Assembly: GCF_000424465.1 (NCBI RefSeq)
Contig: NZ_KE384194.1
Span: 139,145-203,144 of the forward strand
Source of the DNA: Butyrivibrio hungatei NK4A153
GTDB lineage: Bacteria; Bacillota; Clostridia; Lachnospirales; Lachnospiraceae
DNA: 64,000 nt
Direction of reading: 5' to 3'
The position numbers were made by a program, and so were the translations under genes. Below the pieces are notes generated by a model. That model made no database searches. It worked only from the letters and a program-made list of their open reading frames with translations, and was not told where the DNA came from. The number at the start of each line of letters is the position of its first letter. Position 1 is the stretch's first letter. Positions 1 through 6,935 of this stretch are shown piece after piece.

Positions 1-357
1 CTGCATAACCTGTTTAGGCTTTGAGAAGCTGGTCGCCAGATTGTTTGCCATTGATGTCTTACATTTAGCACAGAATCTTCCTGTTAAAATTGACGCTCCA
101 CAATTCTCGCATTGAAGCTGAATTGGTGAGTGTTCTGAAAACATAAGCCTCTCTTCACGTATCCACTGCTGAATCTGCTTAGAGGAAACCTCATTATCGT
201 CTGCGATCTGCCTGAGACTGGCGCTGGGATTATCCTGGATGTACTGCTTAACCTTCTGGAAATCCTCTTCAATAGCCTTCTTACACTGATCGCATATCGT
301 AGGGCCACCGATATGATTGAACATTTTGCCACATCTGGAACAATTTCGTAAGTTCAT
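1..357 (-). CDS. YvyF-type flagellar operon zinc-ribbon protein, 3' end beyond window
   Basis: Reading the minus strand from the ATG at 357 gives 119 codons open to the window edge, so the C-terminus is missing. Four Cys-x2-Cys pairs are visible at about residues 6/9, 22/25, 83/86 and 96/99, flanking a helix-turn-helix-like segment (residues 45-70, SLRQIADDNEVSSKQIQQWI). This layout matches the TIGR03826 / YvyF family, which sits in flagellar or comF operons of Firmicutes. The start follows GGAGG with an 8-nt spacer. It lies 19 bp downstream of comFC, the same order as comFC-yvyF in Bacillus subtilis. The molecular role of the family is not established; a regulatory or assembly function in motility is inferred from context. 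Confidence 0.85.
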   Translation of the reverse strand, partial: MNLRNCSRCGKMFNHIGGPTICDQCKKAIEEDFQKVKQYIQDNPSASLRQIADDNEVSSKQIQQWIREERLMFSEHSPIQLQCENCGASILTGRFCAKCKTSMANNLATSFSKPKQVMQ

Positions 358-376
358 ATACATAACCTCCGCTAGA

Positions 377-1144
377 CTATGTAGTTTGCCCGATTGCGAG
401 TGTTAAAAAATAAACTTTTTCAGCTCCGGCCAATCTTAACAAACGGGCAATCTCATCAATGGTACTTCCCGTTGTGTAGATGTCATCGATAATAAGTATG
501 CACTTAAATTTTACATCATTTCGTTGTATATTAAAAGCCTTTTTCAAATTATTGCGCCGCCCGCGGACATCCAGATTCTTCATGGGCAAAGTGTTTCTGG
601 TTCTTTGTATGAGGTCTGCTTTCATTGGTATATCAAGCATTTCAGACACTTTCCTTGCATAGGCCTCAGCCTGGTTGTATCCTCTCTCTGCCTCTTTGCG
701 CGCGTACATGGGAACAGGCACTATCAGATCTATGCCAAGACCAGAAAGCTTCTTCCCAAGAGCCTTTTGGGTTGCCCTTGCATAAAAATCCGCATATTCC
801 TGCCTTCCCATATACTTGAATCTGTAAACAGATCCGGAAACACTCCTATATTGAAAAAGAGAAAAGCCTCTGTCGTACGCATGCTTCATTTTTGCGCAGT
901 CATCGCAATACTCTCTGTCAGCATCCGCACCCGTAAGTCCTTTTCCGCATTTTATGCATGTCGGAGCTTTTACAAACTTGATCTTTTTTATGCAGTCTTC
1001 ATGAATAAGACGCCCTCTTTTTATCCTGCCGTTTCTAATCTCAAAAGTATTTAATATTCCGTCGCATACAGGACATCTTCCGGGGTATACAATTTCTTTT
1101 ACCACACAAAATATGTCTTTTATTTCTTTAGTTACTGTCTGCAT
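377..1144 (-). CDS. comFC: ComFC-like phosphoribosyltransferase family protein
   Basis: A ComF family protein of about 255 residues. The N-terminus carries a double zinc ribbon (CPVC near 25, CIKC near 63, CDDC near 80). The C-terminal half has the type I phosphoribosyltransferase fold, with the PRPP-binding loop ILIIDDIYTTGST near residue 218. The family takes part in late steps of DNA uptake and recombination during competence in Bacillus and relatives; here that is inferred only. The likely start is the ATG at 1144; a TTG one codon upstream is also in frame. It overlaps the recD2 end by 17 bp, so the two are probably cotranscribed. Confidence 0.88.
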   Translation of the reverse strand: MQTVTKEIKDIFCVVKEIVYPGRCPVCDGILNTFEIRNGRIKRGRLIHEDCIKKIKFVKAPTCIKCGKGLTGADADREYCDDCAKMKHAYDRGFSLFQYRSVSGSVYRFKYMGRQEYADFYARATQKALGKKLSGLGIDLIVPVPMYARKEAERGYNQAEAYARKVSEMLDIPMKADLIQRTRNTLPMKNLDVRGRRNNLKKAFNIQRNDVKFKCILIIDDIYTTGSTIDEIARLLRLAGAEKVYFLTLAIGQTT

Positions 1145-3389
1145 CAAATATTTCTTTTATCCTATCCGCAAGTCCCGTATATCTCTTAAGCTGCTCTTCA
1201 TTTTCCGTCATTTCGCAGAGCGTCTTACTGCTTCCGAGGACGCAGACCGTGCTCCTGGCTCTTGTAACAGCCGTATAGAGAAGGTTCCTGTTAAGAAGCA
1301 TCCTGGGTCCGCCGAGAATAGGCAAAATGACCGCCGGATACTCACTGCCCTGGGACTTGTGTATCGTTATTGCATAAGACAGTTCTATTTCATCAAGCTC
1401 GGAAAAAGGATACCTTACTCTTCTGTGTTCGTCAAATTCCACTACGATATCCTGAGAATATTCATTTATTTCTTTGACAATTCCCATATCTCCGTTGTAC
1501 ACGCCCATTCCGGAATCGACAGGAATATTATATTTGCCGACAACTTCCCACTTAGCCTGATAATTATTCCTTATCTGCATTACTTTGTCGCCCTCTCTTA
1601 TGATGAGGTCACCGTATGCATGCTCTTTCTTGGAAGAATCAGGCGGATTCAGATATTTCTGAAGAACGAGGTTAAGCTGTATCGCACCGAGCGGACCTTT
1701 TTTCATCGGCGTAAGAACCTGAATGTCATATGGCGAAGCTTTGACATATCCGGGAAGTTTATCCCTTATGAGCTGGATCATATGCTTATATATGACATCA
1801 GCGTCATTTCTCTCCAAGAAAAAGAAATCCTTACTCTTATTATCCAGAACAGGCTTCTCTCCTCTGTGGATTCTGTGAGCGTTCATTACAATGTCACTTT
1901 CTTCCGCCTGTCTGAATATCTTCTTAAGAAAGATCGTAGGAAACTTGCCGCTTGATATCAGATCCCCGAGAACCTGTCCCGGTCCTACGCTCGGAAGCTG
2001 TGAACTGTCACCAACAAGTATCAGGTGAACTCCGGGCACAAGCGCCCTTAGAAGCGCGTTAAAGAGATGTGTGTCAACCATGGACATCTCATCGATTATA
2101 AGCGCATCCGTTTCAAGCGGATTATCTCTGTTCCTCTCAAACTTTACGCCCTGACGCCTCTCGTCATCATCCTCGACCTGACCTGTAACTTCGAGAAGCC
2201 TGTGAATCGTCTTTGCTTCGTACCCTGTAGCCTCAGTCATACGCTTAGCTGCGCGTCCTGTGGGTGCTGCAAGCATGATATCAAGTCCTTCCGAAGCATA
2301 GTAGTTTATTATTGTATTAATAGTAGTGGTCTTACCTGTTCCGGGTCCTCCGGTTATTATTACCACTCCGTTTGCAATACTCTTTATGACCGCATCTCTC
2401 TGAAGGTCGTCGAGCTCGATTCCCTTTTTGTGCTCAATTTCCAAGATGCGTTTTTTATAAAGCTCCTCTTCCTGAGGGCCGATCTTTTCCGATATATTAA
2501 GACCGTGCAGCATAGCCGCACATCCCTGTTCCTCATAGAAATAAGACGATGCGTACACATTGTCTTCACCCTTACACACAAGTTTTTGGTCCATGATAAG
2601 GTTTTGGATCTGCGTCATTATGTCATCCGTATCAATTACATCCTCCGGACTATTCTGCAAAAGAAGCGATGTCTTATATGCAAGCTCTTTCATAGGAAGA
2701 TAAGTATTTCCATCCATCGTCCCCTGTAAAAGAGTGTACATGATACCGCTCCTGATCCTATACTCTGAATCTACGCAAATGCCAACTTTTTCAGCAATAT
2801 CGTCTGCTATTTTAAATCCAATTCCGGCTATGTCATCCGCAAGCTTGTACGGATTTTCTTTAATAATCCCGTAAATCTGAGTTCCGTACCTGTTGTATAT
2901 CTTAACTGCCATAGCATTTGTTATTCCATACTGCTGCAAAAAGATCATTGCATCGCGCATCTCTCTTTTATCCGCCATCTGGATAGATATATCAATTGCC
3001 TTCTTCTCGCTGATTCCCTTGATCTCAGCAAGTCTTTCAGGCTCATCTTCTATTATTCTGAATGTATCCGACCCGAATTTTTTGACGATCCTTGCGGCAA
3101 GGGCTTCTCCTATTCCCTTTATCGCTCCGGATCCAAGATATCTCTGCATTGAGACCGCGTCGTCAGGTACAACTATCTTATAAGAATCCACTTTGAGCTG
3201 ATGGCCGTAGACAGGGTGTTCAACATACACTCCCTCCATCTCCAAAGTATCTCCGACATCCGCATCCTTGAAATTCCCTATGCAGGTGATTTCATCATCT
3301 TCCGTGACAATATTAGCCACCGAATATCCATTTTCCGCATTTCTGTAAATAAAATGCTCAATATATCCCTTAACGTTTTCTTTTTCCAT
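1128..3389 (-). CDS. recD2: ATP-dependent DNA helicase RecD2 (RecD/TraA type)
   Basis: A 753-residue SF1B helicase of RecD2 length, longer than the RecD subunit of RecBCD. An N-terminal region with helix-hairpin-helix-like repeats (GIKGIGEALAARIV, KGISEKKAIDISI, GIGFKIADDIAEKVG) is followed by Walker A GGPGTGKTT near residue 347, Walker B LIIDEMSMVD, GDSSQLPSVGPG and the C-terminal TIHKSQGSEYPAV and AVTRARS motifs. RecD2 is a 5'-3' helicase linked to DNA repair and replication-fork maintenance in Firmicutes that lack RecBC. No Shine-Dalgarno sequence precedes the ATG, and an extended -10 lies only 7 nt upstream, so the mRNA may be leaderless. comFC follows with overlap. Confidence 0.95.
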   Translation of the reverse strand: MEKENVKGYIEHFIYRNAENGYSVANIVTEDDEITCIGNFKDADVGDTLEMEGVYVEHPVYGHQLKVDSYKIVVPDDAVSMQRYLGSGAIKGIGEALAARIVKKFGSDTFRIIEDEPERLAEIKGISEKKAIDISIQMADKREMRDAMIFLQQYGITNAMAVKIYNRYGTQIYGIIKENPYKLADDIAGIGFKIADDIAEKVGICVDSEYRIRSGIMYTLLQGTMDGNTYLPMKELAYKTSLLLQNSPEDVIDTDDIMTQIQNLIMDQKLVCKGEDNVYASSYFYEEQGCAAMLHGLNISEKIGPQEEELYKKRILEIEHKKGIELDDLQRDAVIKSIANGVVIITGGPGTGKTTTINTIINYYASEGLDIMLAAPTGRAAKRMTEATGYEAKTIHRLLEVTGQVEDDDERRQGVKFERNRDNPLETDALIIDEMSMVDTHLFNALLRALVPGVHLILVGDSSQLPSVGPGQVLGDLISSGKFPTIFLKKIFRQAEESDIVMNAHRIHRGEKPVLDNKSKDFFFLERNDADVIYKHMIQLIRDKLPGYVKASPYDIQVLTPMKKGPLGAIQLNLVLQKYLNPPDSSKKEHAYGDLIIREGDKVMQIRNNYQAKWEVVGKYNIPVDSGMGVYNGDMGIVKEINEYSQDIVVEFDEHRRVRYPFSELDEIELSYAITIHKSQGSEYPAVILPILGGPRMLLNRNLLYTAVTRARSTVCVLGSSKTLCEMTENEEQLKRYTGLADRIKEIFDADSN

Positions 3390-3396
3390 AGTGAAT

Positions 3397-3405
3397 AGTA
3401 TAGCA
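3397..3405 (-). promoter_or_regulatory. Extended -10 promoter for recD2 (leaderless type)
   Basis: The minus strand reads TGC-TATACT, an extended -10. The ATG of recD2 at 3389 begins 7 nt after it, so the transcript would start at or within a base or two of the start codon. There is no recognisable -35; that position falls inside the flgJ terminator hairpin. Confidence 0.5.
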
Positions 3406-3409
3406 TAAG

Positions 3410-3450
3410 AAAAAGGATCCGATTCTTAAGATTTCTTAAGAATTGGATCC
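3410..3450 (-). terminator. Rho-independent terminator of the flagellar rod operon
   Basis: Arms GGATCCAATTCTTAAG and CTTAAGAATCGGATCC on the minus strand pair over 16 bp with one G-T wobble and a 4-nt loop, then run into TTTTTCTT. The 5' arm contains the last codons and TAA stop of the flgJ-like gene, so the stop codon sits in the terminator stem. Confidence 0.88.
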
Positions 3451-3846
3451 CTCTGTATTATTCTCAGTCGTAGCCTCCGGAATGTCATAATTTCTCTTGA
3501 GATTCTCATAGAGCATCTGAGCAAATCCGTTGCTCTGCTTATCAACAGATGTAGCACATACGTCCTGAAGTGTCTGATCTTTGAAAAAATCAACCAGAGT
3601 AGATGTTGAATTATCTGACTTTTCAGGTTTAAGAGCATCTACAGACTTCTGCATCTCCTTAAATATCTGCTCTAAGAAATACGACTCGAAGCCTTTACAT
3701 GCAGCCCAAAGTTCGTCATCGGAAGACTTCTCGTTTGTCTGCTCGAGCTTATTTTTAAGAGCTTCTGTAGAGGCATTCTTACTCTCACGCATCGCATATT
3801 CAGTTATGCCCGTTGCATTTATACCACTGATATCAAATCCTGCCAT
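3436..3846 (-). CDS. flgJ: FlgJ-type rod-binding protein (rod-binding domain only)
   Basis: 136 residues matching only the N-terminal rod-binding domain of FlgJ (ELWAACKGFESYFLEQIFKEMQKSV, then QTLQDVCATSVDKQSNGFAQMLYENL). No muramidase domain is present, as in many Firmicutes. It should cap or nucleate rod assembly at the cell-wall-spanning part of the basal body. It is preceded by GGAG with a 7-nt spacer and lies 16 bp after flgG. It is the last gene of the mreB-flgF-flgG-flgJ unit; its stop codon is embedded in the operon terminator. Confidence 0.85.
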   Translation of the reverse strand: MAGFDISGINATGITEYAMRESKNASTEALKNKLEQTNEKSSDDELWAACKGFESYFLEQIFKEMQKSVDALKPEKSDNSTSTLVDFFKDQTLQDVCATSVDKQSNGFAQMLYENLKRNYDIPEATTENNTEGSNS

Positions 3847-3862
3847 GGCTATTCTCCATCAA

Positions 3863-4693
3863 TTATCTCTTAAGACCATTTGCAGTCTGCATCATTTCGT
3901 CTGTCGTCTGGATTGCTGTTGAGTTCATCTCGTAAGCTCTCTGTGCAACGATAAGATTTACCATCTCTGTTGCAACATTAACGTTGGAGCCTTCAAGATA
4001 TCCCTGTTCAATTGTGCTAAGCTTAACCTCTCCGGCTGCCTCAGCTTCAAGAATAGGTTCTCCGCTTGCTACAGTCTCCTGCCAAGCTGCTCCGCCCACT
4101 CTCTCAAGGCCTTCCCTGTTACGGAACTGCCAAAGGCCAATCTGAGGTCCGATTGCCTGAGGAACGCTCTCATCATCGGGATAATAGATCTTACCGTCTC
4201 CGCCAATCTCAATTCTGCTCGCTAAGGCATTTCCGTCAACCACGATAGGATTGCCGTCAATTCCAAGAACCGGATTACCTTCAGCTGTTGTAAGCTCAAG
4301 AGTTGTTCCGCCCGTCTCCTGAAGAGCCCATGTGAAATTACCGTTTCTGGTATACTGAACAGTCTCTCCGTCAGCTGCTGTGTAAGCGAAGAAACCGTCA
4401 CCGCTTATAGCAAGAGCTGCAGGATTTTCGTTGTTCTGCAAAGATCCCTGTTTAAAGAACTGATTTATTGAAGATGTACGGGTACCAAGACCTACCTGTG
4501 AATTGGTTGGCTTAGGCTCGCCGTTTGCTGTAGTTGTAACTGTCTGAAGCTCCTGATACAAAAGAGACTTAAACTGTGCTCCCTGAGCTTTATATCCGAC
4601 TGTATTAACGTTTGCAAGGTTGTTCGATATAGTATCTACGTTTGTCTGCTGGGCATTCATTCCTGTTGCCGCTGACCATAAACTTCTAACCAT
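3863..4693 (-). CDS. flgG: Flagellar basal-body rod protein, FlgG/FlhP type
   Basis: About 276 residues. The N-terminal rod motif (SLWSAATGMNAQQTNVDTISNNLANVNT) and the C-terminal flagellin-like coiled segment (GSNVNVATEMVNLIVAQRAYEMNS) are the hallmarks of FlgG-family rod/hook proteins. The central region has GDGFFAY and TRNGNFTW motifs. It forms the distal rod and is exported by the flagellar type III system. The ATG at 4693 has GGAGG seven bases upstream; another ATG two codons earlier is too close to the ribosome site. In B. subtilis mbl is followed by flhO and flhP, the same order seen here. Confidence 0.92.
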   Translation of the reverse strand: MVRSLWSAATGMNAQQTNVDTISNNLANVNTVGYKAQGAQFKSLLYQELQTVTTTANGEPKPTNSQVGLGTRTSSINQFFKQGSLQNNENPAALAISGDGFFAYTAADGETVQYTRNGNFTWALQETGGTTLELTTAEGNPVLGIDGNPIVVDGNALASRIEIGGDGKIYYPDDESVPQAIGPQIGLWQFRNREGLERVGGAAWQETVASGEPILEAEAAGEVKLSTIEQGYLEGSNVNVATEMVNLIVAQRAYEMNSTAIQTTDEMMQTANGLKR

Positions 4694-4781
4694 AGACATA
4701 CCTCCCTCTCTTTGGTATGTATCGACACAAAGGCCGTGATACTTTATAAAAAAAGTATAAATTTTTTAATCGATCAAAAAA

Positions 4782-5612
4782 TTATGAAAGTCTGCCAAGC
4801 TGATTTGCAGCAATATCAAGTGTATCATCGATTGTTGTGATCATTCTCTGGTTTGTATCGTAGTTTCTCTGAACCGCGATCATGTTTACCATCTCATCAA
4901 CAACAGAAACATTTGACTGCTCCAAAAATCCCGAGTAAACACGTCCCGTTCCCTCTATAGGATTGGCTCCGTTTACGGGAATATACATATTTTCTCCGTA
5001 GTGCTCAAGATTGTCATATGAGATACGTCCGTCAGGATATGTTGTCTTCTCAAAATCAAATATTCCAATCTGGGCAACAACCTCACCGTCCTGCACGATA
5101 TTACCGTTCATGCTGACTTCTACGGGGAGTGACGGATCAAGTTCAATATGTCCTCCGTCCTGTGAAAGAACAAAGTCCCCGTCCTGAGTAACAAGCTCTC
5201 CCTCAGCTGTAACCGTAAAGTTACCGTCTCTGGTATACATTATATTGGTCTGATTCGGAAGATCTCTCTCAATATTCTTAGCCTTGTTCGTATATTCGAT
5301 TCCAAAGAAACCATATCCGCCGATAGCCATGTCATATTTGTTTCCGGTCTCTTTCATGGGACCTTCGGACCAATCAACATAGCCTTCGCCAATCTTTACA
5401 CCGGGATTAATAATGCCCAGTCCACGCGCAGTGAACGGGGCATCAGTATAATCTTTAATTTTAAGCGCAAGCTGATCACTGAAAGACTGTGATGTTGTGC
5501 CTTCCTTCTTAAAACCGTTTGTGTTGGCATTGGCAAGATTGTTGGTCAGCACATCCATTCTGTGCTGCTCGTTGATCATTCCTGTGTAAGCAGTATAAAG
5601 ACCTTTTACCAT
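4782..5612 (-). CDS. flgF: Flagellar basal-body rod protein, FlgF/FlhO type
   Basis: 276 residues with the rod N-terminal motif (YTAYTGMINEQHRMDVLTNNLANANTNGF) and the C-terminal segment SNVSVVDEMVNMIAVQRNYDTNQRM. Central GGYGFFGIEY and TRDGNFTVTAEGELVTQDG motifs fit FlgF/FlhO. It should form part of the rod between the MS-ring side and FlgG. It lies between mreB and flgG; an 88-nt gap to flgG holds an AT-rich palindrome (AATTTTTT/AAAAAATT) but no clear terminator. The start has GAGGG with a 7-nt spacer. Assignment between the F and G paralogues rests on gene order. Confidence 0.88.
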   Translation of the reverse strand: MVKGLYTAYTGMINEQHRMDVLTNNLANANTNGFKKEGTTSQSFSDQLALKIKDYTDAPFTARGLGIINPGVKIGEGYVDWSEGPMKETGNKYDMAIGGYGFFGIEYTNKAKNIERDLPNQTNIMYTRDGNFTVTAEGELVTQDGDFVLSQDGGHIELDPSLPVEVSMNGNIVQDGEVVAQIGIFDFEKTTYPDGRISYDNLEHYGENMYIPVNGANPIEGTGRVYSGFLEQSNVSVVDEMVNMIAVQRNYDTNQRMITTIDDTLDIAANQLGRLS

Positions 5613-5680
5613 TCTCTTTCCCTCATACCGTCCTGGTTATTCTTTATAGTTCAATCCTTGATATATATTATCGCAGATCA

Positions 5681-6673
5681 TCAATCCTGATGATAACCTA
5701 CAATAAACTCTACATAACGGCCGGTTCCGATGGCAACCGCTGTCATAGGATCCTCTGCTGTCATAGTATTGATTCCGGTCTTGGAATAGATAAGATCCTC
5801 AAGTCCGCGAAGAAGTGCTCCGCCACCTGTAAGAACTATTCCTCTGTCAGCAATATCCGCTGCAAGTTCCGGAGGTGTATTCTCAAGAACGCTGTGAATA
5901 GCCTCGATGATCTGAGATGTAGGCTCTCTGAGTGCCTCTTCTGTCTCTTCAGAAGATACTCTTACAGTTTTGGGAAGACCTGTAACAAGGTTACGTCCTC
6001 TTACATCCAGGAAATCATCTTCCGGTCTCGGATAAGCTGAACCAATTTTAATCTTTATATCTTCGGCAGTTCTGTCACCGATAAGAAGATTGTGCTTCTT
6101 TCTCATGTAACGAACAATTGCCTCATCAAAATCATCTCCTGCGACCTTAACGGATGTGCTTACAACCGTTCCGCCGAGTGAGATAACTGCAATATCAGAT
6201 GTACCTCCACCTATATCAACGATCATGTTTCCGCAAGGCTTTGTAATATCAATTCCTGCTCCGATCGCTGCTGCAATAGGTTCCTCGATAGTCTTAACAT
6301 CTCTCGCACCGCAAAGTCTTGTAGCATCTTCTACGGCTTTCTTCTCTACTTCCGTAGCTCCACTGGGAACACATACAGCGATAAAAGGTTTTCTATGAAT
6401 TTTCCTTCCGATAGCCTTCTTAATGAAGTATCTCATCATCTGCTCAGTGATTTTGTAGTTAGAGATAACTCCCTGTCTCAGAGGTCTTACGGCAACAATA
6501 TTACCGGGTGTACGGCCAAGCATAAGCCTCGCATCCTCACCGATTGCCTTGATTTCCTCTGTGTCTCTGTCATAAGCTACTACAGAAGGTTCCTTAAGAA
6601 CTACTCCCTTGCCTCTTATGTAAACGAGAACAGATGCCGTTCCTAAATCAATTCCGATGTCTGCATACTGCAT
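5681..6673 (-). CDS. mreB: Rod-shape determining actin homologue MreB/Mbl
   Basis: 330 residues of the bacterial actin family. Phosphate-1 loop GIDLGTASVLVYIRGKGVV, a phosphate-2 region with IGGGTSDIAVISLGG, and adenosine loop VLTGGGALLRGLEDL are intact, at the usual MreB length. It polymerises on the inner membrane face and guides lateral wall synthesis. As the first gene of a unit with flagellar rod genes it corresponds positionally to B. subtilis mbl (mbl-flhO-flhP), so it may be the Mbl paralogue with another MreB elsewhere. RBS AAGGGG lies 11 nt before the ATG. A sigma-28-like promoter lies about 125 bp upstream. Confidence 0.95.
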   Translation of the reverse strand: MQYADIGIDLGTASVLVYIRGKGVVLKEPSVVAYDRDTEEIKAIGEDARLMLGRTPGNIVAVRPLRQGVISNYKITEQMMRYFIKKAIGRKIHRKPFIAVCVPSGATEVEKKAVEDATRLCGARDVKTIEEPIAAAIGAGIDITKPCGNMIVDIGGGTSDIAVISLGGTVVSTSVKVAGDDFDEAIVRYMRKKHNLLIGDRTAEDIKIKIGSAYPRPEDDFLDVRGRNLVTGLPKTVRVSSEETEEALREPTSQIIEAIHSVLENTPPELAADIADRGIVLTGGGALLRGLEDLIYSKTGINTMTAEDPMTAVAIGTGRYVEFIVGYHQD

Positions 6674-6803
6674 AATTTAAGGTACCCCTTTCAAAACTGT
6701 GTGTCATTTATTTTAGCGCATAAGTGCGGATAATAAAAAATGTTAATAATACATTGCCATTATAAACCATCTTATAAAGATTTAAAAGGGGCTACCTCTA
6801 TTA

Positions 6804-6831
6804 ATATCGGACATTTCCTATCAAAACTTAA
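6804..6831 (-). promoter_or_regulatory. Candidate sigma-28 (FliA/SigD-like) flagellar promoter for mreB-flgF-flgG-flgJ
   Basis: Minus strand: TTAAGTTT (6831-6824), 13 nt, CCGATAT (6810-6804). The E. coli FliA consensus is TAAAGTTT-N11-GCCGATAA and the B. subtilis SigD -10 is CCGATAT, so 7 of 8 and 7 of 7 positions agree with spacing longer by one. A TATAAT hexamer lies about 35 bp nearer the gene (GGTTTATAATGG), so a housekeeping promoter may also exist. Confidence 0.55.
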
Positions 6832-6855
6832 GTATCCTGTTAAAATCTTAAGTAT
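6817..6855 (-). repeat. Direct repeat of a 19/20-bp unit overlapping the flagellar promoter
   Basis: On the plus strand CCTATCAAAACTTAAGTAT (6817-6835) is followed at once by CCTGTTAAAATCTTAAGTAT (6836-6855), 16 or so matching positions. The second copy sits where an activator would bind upstream of the -35; it could also be a duplicated -35 region. Confidence 0.5.
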
Positions 6856-6935
6856 TTTAGCCATGTGCTCAAAAAAGAGTTTTGAAAACACCTAAATTAC
6901 GCGCATTTCGTGAAATACCATACTAAAACTAATCA

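Noticed and set aside
84-332. 82-residue minus-strand reading frame at the window start
   Set aside because: The neighbouring minus-strand frame from 357 encodes a clear YvyF-type protein with four CxxC pairs and a good RBS; the 82-residue frame is its shadow.
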